NCBI RefSeq assembly: GCF_009649845.1
Contig: NZ_WJIE01000016.1
Location: 1 to 64,000, forward strand
Direction: 5' to 3'
Length of the DNA stretch: 64,000 nucleotides
Source: Polyangium spumosum
GTDB taxonomy: Bacteria > Myxococcota_A > Polyangia > Polyangiales > Polyangiaceae
In this document: one piece after another, positions 25,889 through 33,285 of the stretch
How positions within the stretch are numbered: the first letter of the stretch is position 1
Layout: every line of letters begins with the position of its first letter
The notes under the pieces: model-generated
What the model saw: only the letters and a program-made list of their open reading frames with translations
Databases searched by the model: none
What the model was told of the DNA's origin: nothing
Translations under genes and position numbers: made by a program

Positions 25889-26830
25889 ATGACGCGCTTC
25901 CACCGCTGCCTTGTCCTCGTTTCCACATCACTGCTCCTCCTCGCGGCCTGCACCTCGGCCCCCCCGTCTTCGAGCGGCGGCGCTGGCGCCGGCGGCACCG
26001 GCGGCGACGGTGGGGCCGGCGGCGAAGCGGGCGACCTCATCGTCGGCGGCGATCGCCCTGTGACCGTACACGTCCCGCCCGGCCTCGACCCGGCCAAACC
26101 CTCGCCGCTCGTGATCCTTCTGCACGGTTATGGCGCCTCTGGCTTCGTCCAGGAGCTCCTTTTCCAGTTGAAGCCCCAGGCCGACGCGCACGGCTTCCTG
26201 TACGCGCACCCCGACGGCACGGTCGACGCGAATTCGAAGCGATTCTGGAACGCGACCGACGCCTGCTGCAATTTCGGCGGCGCTGCCGTGGACGACGTCG
26301 CGTACCTCTCGGGCCTCGTCGCGGAGATCGGGCAGCATTACAAGGTCGACCCGAAGCGCGTCTATTTCCTGGGCCACTCCAACGGCGGCTTCATGTCGCA
26401 CCGGATGGCCTGCGACCGCTCGGACCTCGTCGCCGCCGTCGCGAGCCTCGCCGGCGCGACCTACGGCGACCCGTCGCAATGCACGGCGGAGAAGACCGTC
26501 GCGGTGCTGCAGATCCACGGCACGGTGGACGACACGGTGCTCTACGAGGGCGGCGCGCTCGCGGGCGTGGGTTATCCGGGCGCGGTGGCGACGACCGAAT
26601 CGTGGGCGCAAAAAAACGGCTGCGCGCTCATGGCGTCGCCGGGGGAGGCGCTCGACATCGAGGCGACGCTCGACGGCGCCGAGACGAGCGTTTCGAAGTA
26701 CGAGGCGGGTTGCAAGGCGGGAGGGGCGGCGGAGCTCTGGACGATCGACGGCGGGACACACGTGCCGGGGCTCGGGGCGAATTTCGCGCCGAAGGTGGTG
26801 GAGTGGCTGCTTTCGCATCCGAAGGAGTGA
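25889..26830 (+). CDS. Secreted PHB depolymerase/feruloyl esterase-like lipoprotein (LpqC family)
   Basis: This 313-residue lipoprotein (lipidated Cys 21, then a Gly/Ala linker to about residue 48) has an alpha/beta hydrolase domain of the polyhydroxybutyrate depolymerase/feruloyl esterase type. It likely hydrolyses an ester-linked polymer outside the cell. The triad is S164 (GHSNGG), D214 or D215 (HGTVDDTV) and H291 (DGGTHVPG). The family signature FWNATDACCN is at 119-128. Its leader is duplicated at 25063-25125. It is divergent from the Cys-rich lipoprotein gene. Confidence 0.9.
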   Translation: MTRFHRCLVLVSTSLLLLAACTSAPPSSSGGAGAGGTGGDGGAGGEAGDLIVGGDRPVTVHVPPGLDPAKPSPLVILLHGYGASGFVQELLFQLKPQADAHGFLYAHPDGTVDANSKRFWNATDACCNFGGAAVDDVAYLSGLVAEIGQHYKVDPKRVYFLGHSNGGFMSHRMACDRSDLVAAVASLAGATYGDPSQCTAEKTVAVLQIHGTVDDTVLYEGGALAGVGYPGAVATTESWAQKNGCALMASPGEALDIEATLDGAETSVSKYEAGCKAGGAAELWTIDGGTHVPGLGANFAPKVVEWLLSHPKE

Positions 26831-26849
26831 GGGGGTAAGGAGACGCGTG

Positions 26850-27263
26850 ATGGCCAAAAAGGGACGAGCAAACGCTTCGCCTGCGGGAAGCCGGCTGGTG
26901 AAGCGTCACCAGAGGGCGAATGACGAGCGCGACGGCAGAACCATCAAGCTTGTTGTGACCGGACCTGCGGGAACGCGTACCGAACCGATGCCGAAACGGG
27001 TTCCCGTCCACAAGAATGTGCGCCCGCCCGATGAGCATCCCCGCCCCTCGCTCAAGGACAAGCGAAGGTCATCGGTACCAAGCTATGAACTTTGCTATGC
27101 GTGCACGGCCTTCGGAAAGGTCAGACGGTATCGAACGGACGTCGGCCATGTTCATCTCTGCGATGAATGTGCGGAAAAGGCACACGAGGAAACCTTCGGG
27201 TTTCGCCACGACGTACGTACAATCCGAGGCGGTGGGGTCGAAACAAACCTGAGAAAGCATTGA
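26850..27263 (+). CDS. Small zinc-ribbon-like protein of lower GC
   Basis: ATG 26850 follows AAGGAGACGCG. The 137-residue protein is basic in its first 75 residues. The C-terminal half has C82-x2-C85-x18-C104-x2-C107 (CYAC...CDEC), a typical zinc-ribbon spacing. It is otherwise unrecognised. The base composition is visibly lower in GC than neighbours, with A/T-ending codons, which suggests recent acquisition. It lies 19 bp after the esterase gene on the same strand and is convergent with the lipoprotein-linked operon. Confidence 0.7.
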   Translation: MAKKGRANASPAGSRLVKRHQRANDERDGRTIKLVVTGPAGTRTEPMPKRVPVHKNVRPPDEHPRPSLKDKRRSSVPSYELCYACTAFGKVRRYRTDVGHVHLCDECAEKAHEETFGFRHDVRTIRGGGVETNLRKH

Positions 27264-27334
27264 AGGTGCGACGACCCGCTTGGGATGCGGGCCCCGTAGC
27301 TCGCAGGGAGCACGGGCGGCGAGGGCTGCAAGGG

Positions 27335-27898
27335 CTACGCCGGCTCGACCCAGGTCCAGACGTCCGAGAAGAGGCAGATGTAGATCGTGGCGGTTCCGAA
27401 CCCCACCACCCCGACTGCCACGTCCGGCACGACTTCATTTCCTAGCTCCGGCGGGATCGTCTGATATCCGGGGTACGTCTTCTCGATCTCTTCTGCGATC
27501 ACCGCCGGCTTCTCATCGGCCTCGCCCCTGTCGTGGATTCCGTAATAGGGCCCGAGCAGGCTCACGTGGAAGCTGAGTGAAGCTTTGCGGCCGGGAACGG
27601 GCTCCAGATCCTTGGGGCGATAGAGGCGGGCCGAGTAGGCCGGCTCGGTCCACCCCGCGAAGAGGCTGAGCGATTCATCTCGAACGCGATGTCGAGCATA
27701 CAGGCGGGTGAGCATCGCGTTCCACGTCGGGTACTCCGCGCGGCCGCGGTTGGCGGCTTCCACCAGGCGACGGTGCTCCTCCGTGTCCTCGTAAAAGGGC
27801 TCGCCGGGAGGGACATACATGCGGTCGAAGTTACGCACACCCCGCGGGTAGAAGCGGTAGACGAGGTCGAGCAGCTCGGAGCGAGTTCTTTTTGTCAT
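27335..27898 (-). CDS. Cytoplasmic partner protein of a lipoprotein operon, unknown function
   Basis: ATG 27898 overlaps the upstream lipoprotein stop (ATGA); a longer frame upstream is only a shadow of that gene. The 187-residue protein has no signal peptide. It begins MTKRTRSELLDLVYRFYPRG and is rich in Tyr, Glu and Pro with a hydrophobic beta-rich end (VAVGVVGFGTATIYICLF). The family is not recognised. A cytoplasmic protein tightly coupled to a secreted lipoprotein would fit a toxin-immunity or outer-membrane-exchange type pair, as in myxobacterial Sit loci, but there is no homology evidence for that here. Confidence 0.65.
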   Translation of the reverse strand: MTKRTRSELLDLVYRFYPRGVRNFDRMYVPPGEPFYEDTEEHRRLVEAANRGRAEYPTWNAMLTRLYARHRVRDESLSLFAGWTEPAYSARLYRPKDLEPVPGRKASLSFHVSLLGPYYGIHDRGEADEKPAVIAEEIEKTYPGYQTIPPELGNEVVPDVAVGVVGFGTATIYICLFSDVWTWVEPA

Positions 27899-28491
27899 AG
27901 CTTCACCGTGGCGCCAAGGTTCGGGTACATGGACTTGAACGTTGCCTTCACCTTCGTGCGGAACGTATCGCAGAAGATCCCCGGCGGGAGGTTGAAGTCC
28001 ATACCGTAGGCGACCTCCTCCGTGACGTTGACGCTCATGGTGGCCGCGAGGCTCGCCGAGATCATCCCCATCTTCTCGGGCCGGAGCGGCATTCCGATGG
28101 TGAGGGGGCAGATCCACGTGGAGCTGCCACTCCTGCGCTTCTTGATGAACTCCAGGTTTGCCTTGGCCTCCTGCCATCCGCCGGCCAGGCCCATGCCGTC
28201 ATCCGGGACGATGGTGACGAACGGGAACTCCGAGGGGCTGAAGCGCACGACGGTGACCGACCCCATCGCCACGCATGGGTTCTCGGTTGCTTCGGCCGCG
28301 AGCGGCTCCCCCCCGGGCGGCGTGAGGAAATCTCCCCCCGTCGTCGCACCGACCCCGGATCCGATCGGGATCGGCTGCTCATCCTCGAAGCCGCCCGACG
28401 TGTTGACCCAGCATTCATCCGGGTCGACGGTGTTGCACCCGGCCACGACCATCACGAGGAGCGAAGCGATCGAACGGAACAACGTACGCAT
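27895..28491 (-). CDS. Lipoprotein of unknown function, middle gene of a three-gene operon
   Basis: The 198-residue protein starts MRTLFRSIASLLVMVVAGCN, with a lipobox (VAGC) and Cys 19. The mature N-terminus is VDPDECWVNTSGGF, followed by a Gly/Pro-rich linker; the C-terminal part (FVTIVPDDGMGLAGGWQEAKANLEF onwards) looks folded. I recall similar lipoproteins with a DECWxNTSGGF motif in Polyangiales, but not with a known function. It lies 21 bp after the upstream exported protein gene and overlaps the downstream gene by 4 bp. Confidence 0.7.
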   Translation of the reverse strand: MRTLFRSIASLLVMVVAGCNTVDPDECWVNTSGGFEDEQPIPIGSGVGATTGGDFLTPPGGEPLAAEATENPCVAMGSVTVVRFSPSEFPFVTIVPDDGMGLAGGWQEAKANLEFIKKRRSGSSTWICPLTIGMPLRPEKMGMISASLAATMSVNVTEEVAYGMDFNLPPGIFCDTFRTKVKATFKSMYPNLGATVKL

Positions 28492-28512
28492 GGGAAGATC
28501 CTTTCTATCTGG

Positions 28513-29103
28513 TCAGCGACGAGCTCCAAACCGAACGATGGGCCCCGCAGAGCAACGCACCGAGACGCCGCTCCACACGGCATACGCGGCGCCCGTGATC
28601 CACGCGGCCGCGCAGTCGACCGAGACGCCGAGAGTTCCCGAGAGGTACGCGCCGAAGACGTCGAGCCGCAAGCTGGCCCCTGGCGCGACTCCCTGCACCT
28701 GGCCGCAGAGCCGCGGGCCGCAGATCGGGAGCGAATACGCCGCGAGGGAGAGCCCTGCGCTCACGTTCACGCGCTCCCAGGAGAGACCGACGCCGACCGT
28801 GGTCTCGTTGTTGACCCCGAAGCGTCCGCCATTCGCGCCGAGAAACGAGACGGTGTCGCGCGCGACGAAAAACCCGCGCTCGCCGCGAAGGCTGAGGCTC
28901 GCGCTCGGGCTGATGGCGAATCTGCCCTGCGTGATGCCTGCTGCGAGCACGCCGAAGCCAGCTCCCCCCGAGAACTCGACGCCCATCTCGGCGCGGGCGC
29001 TCTCGCTGAACGAGAGCAGCGCTGCCAGGGTGATCGGAAACAAGAACGCCCAGGCCCGCCGGACATGGAACCCAGCGGCGATGTCCTCGTTCTGAAGAGC
29101 CAT
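28513..29103 (-). CDS. Exported beta-rich protein, first gene of a three-gene operon
   Basis: The 196-residue protein has a signal peptide (about residues 18-38, AFLFPITLAALLSFSESARA). The mature part alternates hydrophobic and Gly/Ser residues (VEFSGGAGFGVLAAG, SASLSLRGERGFFV, VGVGLSWERVNVSAG), as in small outer-membrane barrels. Four Cys (CGPRLC, DCAAAW, RC) could form disulfides. No family was recognised. It is followed by the lipoprotein and cytoplasmic partner genes and is divergent from the gene at 29290. Confidence 0.65.
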   Translation of the reverse strand: MALQNEDIAAGFHVRRAWAFLFPITLAALLSFSESARAEMGVEFSGGAGFGVLAAGITQGRFAISPSASLSLRGERGFFVARDTVSFLGANGGRFGVNNETTVGVGLSWERVNVSAGLSLAAYSLPICGPRLCGQVQGVAPGASLRLDVFGAYLSGTLGVSVDCAAAWITGAAYAVWSGVSVRCSAGPIVRFGARR

Positions 29104-29237
29104 GACACGCTCCCTCCCCGTCGCAGCACGCGCCTCGTGTCACAGTGGGGGAGGCTACAGGGACCAACGCGACACGAGCAACCGTTTTCCGGGCACCCAA
29201 CGACAGGCCGATTCGCGTCTGCCCCCGCCTTTCCGAC

Positions 29238-29265
29238 TTGCCACGTATTCACGTACCGCGTTAAT
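29238..29265 (+). promoter_or_regulatory. Candidate sigma70-type promoter
   Basis: TTGCCA (29238-29243) and GTTAAT (29260-29265) are separated by 16 bp, with 5/6 and 4/6 consensus matches. They sit 25 bp upstream of the ATG at 29290, in the 186-bp gap between two divergent genes. A GGAG lies 10 nt before the ATG. The call rests on hexamers alone. Confidence 0.45.
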
Positions 29266-29289
29266 CTCCGCTGCTCGGAGAACCCGTCA

Positions 29290-30063
29290 ATGTCGAAACC
29301 GAAGCTCAGCGAGCAAGTCCAGAATCAGATTCGCGTCAGCGAGAGGGTCGCGGCGTCCGCCCGGACGCACGGGCCTGCCATTTCGCCGATCCTCGCCGCG
29401 TACGCGGAGGAGGTCCAGGGGCCGGAGACGAAGGCCACGGTCGAGGCATTCCAGACGGTCTTCGGCGTGCTCGCCGACGGCCTCGATCGGCGCACGGCGG
29501 CGCTGCGCGAGACCGAACTCGCCCTCGCCGGCGAGCGCGCCGACGACGGACCCGTCCGCGCGACCCGGGACCAGAAGGCCGCCGCGCTCACGGCCCTGCT
29601 CTCGCAGCTCCGCCGGGCGGTCGACGACCACCTCGGCGCCGACGCGCTCGCGACCTACGGGCTCGCCACCGAATCGCCTCGTGTCCCGGCGAAGCTCCTC
29701 CAGTACGGCATCAACGTGGCGCGCCAGCTCGGCGAATTCCCGAGATCGGTCGTCTCGCCGCTCGGCACCACGTTCGATACCAAGCTCGCCCTCGACGTCC
29801 TGAAGACGCATTGCAAGGAGCTCGAGGCCGCCGTCGCGGACGATCATCGCGAGGCGCGGGAGCTGGAGACCGCGCTCGCCGCTCGCAATCGCGCGACGGC
29901 CGCGTGGTCCGATACCTACCAGGGCACGGCTTCCTCCCTCGAAGGGCTCTACCGGCTGGCCGGCTATCGGGACCTCGCCGAGAAGGTCCGGCCGACGCAC
30001 CGCAAGCTCCGCGGCGAAGAAGAGGGCCCCGAGCTCGACGTGGCCACGCCGGACGCCGACTGA
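29290..30063 (+). CDS. Helical protein of unknown function
   Basis: ATG 29290 follows a GGAG; upstream extension of the frame to 29065 overlaps the divergent gene and is rejected. The 257-residue protein is soluble and largely alpha-helical, with heptad-like stretches (residues about 20-100 and 180-235: RTAALRETELALAGERAD, LKTHCKELEAAVADDHREARE). It has no enzyme motif and was not recognised. It is immediately followed by the 41-bp tandem array, which starts 22 bp after its stop. Confidence 0.65.
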   Translation: MSKPKLSEQVQNQIRVSERVAASARTHGPAISPILAAYAEEVQGPETKATVEAFQTVFGVLADGLDRRTAALRETELALAGERADDGPVRATRDQKAAALTALLSQLRRAVDDHLGADALATYGLATESPRVPAKLLQYGINVARQLGEFPRSVVSPLGTTFDTKLALDVLKTHCKELEAAVADDHREARELETALAARNRATAAWSDTYQGTASSLEGLYRLAGYRDLAEKVRPTHRKLRGEEEGPELDVATPDAD

Positions 30064-30084
30064 GCCTCGTTCACCGAATCTGGC

Positions 30085-30414
30085 GCCTCCGCGACGACCG
30101 CGAACGCGACGGTTTCGGTCGCAGTCGCCTCCGCGGCGACCACGAAGGTACTTTTTCCGTCAAAGACGCCTCTGCGACGCCCGCGAAGGCGCGCGGGTCG
30201 GCGCCGCGCGGGTCCGCGGCGACCGCGAACGCGTCTCGCCACGAAAAAACGGGCCCGCGGCGGCCCCCAAGGCGTCCCCTTCCGAGACAACACGACCGCG
30301 GCCGCCGCGAAGACGTCCGCGACCGAAACCTCGGCACCGCGGCCGCCGCGGAGCGGTTTCCCACCACGACTTCGGGTCCGCGGCCGCCGCGGAGCCGTTT
30401 CCCACCCGGACTTC
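30085..30414 (+). repeat. Degenerate 41-42 bp tandem array, eight units
   Basis: Units start at 30085, 30127, 30168, 30210, 30251, 30292, 30333 and 30374 (lengths 42, 41, 42, 41, 41, 41, 41, 41). Each begins near GxxTCCGCGGCGACC or CCGCGGCCGCCGCGG and ends with a CG-rich stretch containing a short A/T-rich segment. The last two (30333-30373 and 30374-30414) are nearly identical; the first ones are more divergent. The period is not a multiple of 3, so this is not a coding repeat. It lies in the 672-bp gap between genes 29290-30063 and 30736, upstream of the LuxI-like gene. A 229-codon open frame on the plus strand is a composition artefact. Confidence 0.75.
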
Positions 30415-30489
30415 GGCCTCGTGGTCCGCCCCCGCCCCGCCCCCCCCCTTCCGTCCCCCGCACCCCGCGGCTCGTACGTCGCGCGTTTC

Positions 30490-30505
30490 TTGCGTGATCA
30501 CGCAA
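30490..30505. promoter_or_regulatory. Perfect 16-bp palindrome
   Basis: TTGCGTGATCACGCAA is its own reverse complement. It lies between the two tandem arrays, 231 bp upstream of the LuxI-like gene. Such a symmetric site is typical of a dimeric HTH regulator. The nearby regulators are the GAF-LuxR protein and the FHA-sigma54 activator, but nothing shows which, if either, binds here. Confidence 0.5.
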
Positions 30506-30519
30506 ACCCGCGCGTGCAC

Positions 30520-30648
30520 ATCGACCCGCCCCGAAGGCTCTCCCCTCCGCTGCTGCACGCGCCCGGATCCACCTCGTCCCCATTCCTCGACGTACCTGCA
30601 TCCATCCGGATCCACCTCGCCCCCGTTTCTCCCGGCGTTCGCCCCGAA
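30520..30648. repeat. Second tandem array, three 43-bp units
   Basis: The units begin at about 30520, 30563 and 30606. The last two share CCGGATCCACCTCG followed by C/T-CCCC and TTC/TCTC at the same offset; the first is more diverged (CACATCGACCCGCCCC). The unit is distinct from the 41-bp array upstream. The array lies between the palindrome and the LuxI-like gene. The period is not a multiple of 3. Confidence 0.55.
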
Positions 30649-30735
30649 AACCCCTCCCGCTGTCCAGGCACGACGCCTGCAATCAGAGCCTCCTCGCGAC
30701 GGAGCCCATTTTCGCGGTCGTCGCTGGAGGATCTC

Positions 30736-31521
30736 ATGTCGAACATCCGCTGCATCATCGCCGAAACCCAGAGACACCTCGACGACGCCGTCCGCGTCCG
30801 CTTCGACGTCTTCGCTCGCGAGCTCGGCTACCTCGATTCGAGCGACCACGTCACCCCGCGCGAGCTCGATCCCTTCGATACCCTCTCCACCACCCTCCAC
30901 CTCGTCGCTTATGACGGCGACCTCGCCGTCGGCACCCTCCGCCTCCTCCTCCCCAACCCCGAGATCGCCGCCACGAATGGCGCCGCCTTCGGCCTCTCCG
31001 TCGAGTCCCATTTCGACCTCGCCCCGCTCGCCGCTGCAGGCCTCCGGCTCGCCGAGACCTCCCGGTATTGCGTCCGCGCCACCCACAGAAACTCCATGGC
31101 CACGGCCGAGCTCCACGCCGCCGCCGTCCACCTGAGCCGCGTCCTCGGCGTCGACCACTGGATTGCCGCGGCAAACACCGAGACCGACGGCCTCGAGGAC
31201 GCCCGCCTCATGCAACACGTCGCCGCCGAGCTCGGCTTCGTTCGGAACGATCTCCTCCTCTCCCCTCGCCTCCCGCCGCCGCTCCCCCCCGCCGCGCCGC
31301 GACGACCCTTCTTCGACGATCAGGCGCGAAATCAGGCGAAGACCTCGCCCTCGCGATCACGACTCCCCCGCACCCTCGACCTCTACACCCGCCGCATGCG
31401 CGCCCGCCTCGTCGGCCCTCCCGTCTACGACCCGCGCTTCCGCATGTGCGCCCTCCCCCTCCTCGCGGCCGTCGCCGAGCAACGCATCGTCCGGCGCCAC
31501 GCGGGATCCATTGCCGCTTGA
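30736..31521 (+). CDS. LuxI/FeeM-like N-acyltransferase (GNAT-fold signal synthase candidate)
   Basis: ATG 30736 follows GGAGG at good spacing. The 261-residue protein fits the LuxI-type acyl-homoserine-lactone synthase pattern: R22 and F26 in RVRFDVFARELGY, E43-x-D45-x2-D48 (ELDPFD) followed by TTLHLVA, R69 (TLRLL), and E107-x-S-R110 (AETSRY). The related FeeM-type N-acyl amino acid synthases share this core, so the acyl acceptor is uncertain. The C-terminal 85 residues are an extra Pro/Arg-rich segment ending with a motif (RLVGPPVYDPRFRM) common in FeeM-like proteins. The product is probably an N-acylated small molecule. The diiron oxidase gene follows after 15 bp, so they are likely one operon. 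Confidence 0.75.
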   Translation: MSNIRCIIAETQRHLDDAVRVRFDVFARELGYLDSSDHVTPRELDPFDTLSTTLHLVAYDGDLAVGTLRLLLPNPEIAATNGAAFGLSVESHFDLAPLAAAGLRLAETSRYCVRATHRNSMATAELHAAAVHLSRVLGVDHWIAAANTETDGLEDARLMQHVAAELGFVRNDLLLSPRLPPPLPPAAPRRPFFDDQARNQAKTSPSRSRLPRTLDLYTRRMRARLVGPPVYDPRFRMCALPLLAAVAEQRIVRRHAGSIAA

Positions 31522-31536
31522 ACGATAAGGAGCATC

Positions 31537-32214
31537 ATGATGACCTCCCTCACCGACACCCTCGACCACACCGTCTCGGACCTGCTCCGCGCCCTCGACG
31601 CGCACCCCGCCGCCCGCCGCCTCCTCGAAGGAGACCTCTCCACCGACGAGTACGCGGCCTTCCTCGGACAAACGTATCTCTACGTCCGCCATACCCGCCC
31701 CTTGCTCCGCCGCGCCGGCGAGCGGCTCGCGCGAGCGGGCACGTCCCCCGACCTCGCTCGGCTCTTCCTGCAAAAAGCCGAGGAGGAGCAGGGACACGAG
31801 GCGTGGGCCCTCGAAGACCTCGCCCGCATCGGCCGCCCCCTCGAATCCGGCGCGCCCCCGCGGCCCTCGTACGCCGTCGCCGCTTACGTCGCGTGGAACC
31901 AGTTCCAGGTCGAGGCCGGCTCGCCCCTCGCCTTCCTCGGCACCGCCTACGTCCTCGAAGCCCTCTCCCTCGCCCGCGCCGGCAAGGCCGCCGAGCGCCT
32001 CGTCGCGCGGGGGCGTATCGCCGGCATCGAGCGCGGCGTCCGCTTCCTCCGCGGACACGCCGACGCCGACGAGGGGCACGTCGACGCCCTGCGCAGCCTC
32101 TTCGCGCGGCTCGACTCCACCGAAGACCGCCGCGCCATCGCGCTCTCGGCGGCCGTCACGGCGGCGCTCTACCTCGGGATGTTCTCTACCGCTGGCGCCA
32201 CGCCATGTGAATGA
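31537..32214 (+). CDS. Heme-oxygenase-like diiron oxidase family protein
   Basis: The start is ATG 31537 or 31540, after TAAGGAG. The 225-residue all-helical protein has the metal-ligand set of heme-oxygenase-like diiron oxidases: E84-x2-H87 in AEEEQGHEAW, E141 in AYVLEALS, and H174-x3-D178-x2-H181 in RGHADADEGH. These enzymes oxidise or cleave fatty acids, amino acids and related groups. Coupled to the LuxI/FeeM-like gene 15 bp upstream, it might tailor the acyl product. The gene end overlaps the convergent LuxR-type gene by 29 bp. A plain TenA or PqqC role is not excluded, but the full ligand pattern argues for a metal oxidase. Confidence 0.82.
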   Translation: MMTSLTDTLDHTVSDLLRALDAHPAARRLLEGDLSTDEYAAFLGQTYLYVRHTRPLLRRAGERLARAGTSPDLARLFLQKAEEEQGHEAWALEDLARIGRPLESGAPPRPSYAVAAYVAWNQFQVEAGSPLAFLGTAYVLEALSLARAGKAAERLVARGRIAGIERGVRFLRGHADADEGHVDALRSLFARLDSTEDRRAIALSAAVTAALYLGMFSTAGATPCE

Positions 32215-33262
32215 GGGCGGCGCGGTTCGGGATGCCGAGCTTGTCGAAGATGTGGGAGAAATGCTTCTTCACGGTGAGCTCCGTGATGCCGAGCTCGGAG
32301 GCGATGAGCGCGTTGTCCCAGCACACGCGCTCGGCGACCTTGAGCTCCGCCGCCGTCAGGACCTTCAGCCACGCGGCGGGGACCGGCACGAGCTGGGGGA
32401 CCTCCTCGAGCACCATCACGAACGACCCGCCGCTGAAGCTCGGCAGCGTCTGAATCGACACCTTCAGCTCGGCGTGCGCGCCGCTCCGCCAGAACGGATC
32501 CGGCGGCAGCGCAGGCTTTTGCTTCACCATCGACGCGAGGCGCGCGGCGAGCGGGGCGGGCAACGCGCCCTCGAACTCGGTCGGCTTGAACCAGGCCTCG
32601 AGCATCTTCTCCGCGCTCGCCGTCCGCGCGATCTCCGCGCCCGACGGCCCGAACACGATCGCCTCGTGCCCGAGCCCCGAGAGGATGCCGTCGAGCAACG
32701 ACGCCCGCTTCGCCATCGCCCCGAAGCTCCGGCAGTTCTTCACCGCGTTCGTGAAATACCGCGGCAGCTCCTGCAGGATCGCGCGCTCGCGGTCCGAGAA
32801 TGGGATCCGCTTGTCCCGGTAGAGGATGAGCCCCCCGTGCCACGAAGGATCCTCGCGCAGCATGACGGCCATCACGTGCTCGAGCCGCATGCCGATGTCG
32901 CGGCAGTGGTTGTAGAGGTAGCTCCGCTCCATGGCCACGCGCGGGAGCATCTCGGTGTCGCGAAGCACCTCGTTCGGCCGCTCGGCCACGGCGATCCGGA
33001 CGAAGTCGTGCGGGACCATCTCGCCGTAGCCCTGGAAAAACCCCTCGGGCATCTCGGCGACCGCCCAGTCGTAGACGGCCTGCCCTTCGGGCCGGCTCAC
33101 GCAGAGCGCCCCGTGATCCGCCGGCACGAGCCGCGAGAGCAGGCCATACGCCCGGCCGAGCACCTCGTGCAGATCGAGAGATCCGCCGAGCTCCGCCACG
33201 AGGTCGAACATGAGGCCCTGCTCATGCTGCGTGAGATCCGGAGGCCCCCTCATGCGCGCCAT
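32186..33262 (-). CDS. GAF-domain LuxR-type transcriptional regulator
   Basis: ATG 33262 follows AGAGGG at 6-nt spacing. The 358-residue protein has a GAF-like sensory region (about 10-175) and a C-terminal LuxR/FixJ HTH (about 300-355: LTAAELKVAERVCWDNALIASELG then TVKKHFSHIFDKLGIPNRAAL). No AHL-binding domain or receiver domain is visible, so its ligand is unknown. It is convergent with, and overlaps by 29 bp, the LuxI-like/diiron oxidase operon, and lies 23 bp downstream of the FHA-sigma54 activator gene on the same strand. Confidence 0.85.
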   Translation of the reverse strand: MARMRGPPDLTQHEQGLMFDLVAELGGSLDLHEVLGRAYGLLSRLVPADHGALCVSRPEGQAVYDWAVAEMPEGFFQGYGEMVPHDFVRIAVAERPNEVLRDTEMLPRVAMERSYLYNHCRDIGMRLEHVMAVMLREDPSWHGGLILYRDKRIPFSDRERAILQELPRYFTNAVKNCRSFGAMAKRASLLDGILSGLGHEAIVFGPSGAEIARTASAEKMLEAWFKPTEFEGALPAPLAARLASMVKQKPALPPDPFWRSGAHAELKVSIQTLPSFSGGSFVMVLEEVPQLVPVPAAWLKVLTAAELKVAERVCWDNALIASELGITELTVKKHFSHIFDKLGIPNRAALIHMAWRQR

Positions 33263-33285
33263 GATGAACCCTCTCGGGCCGCGAT

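Noticed and set aside
29811-30497. 229-codon plus-strand frame across the tandem array
   Set aside because: It runs out of frame through the end of the gene at 29290 and into the 41-bp array, and has no start context or domain.
30085-30648. CRISPR array
   Set aside because: The units are contiguous tandem repeats without unique spacers, and there are no cas genes nearby.
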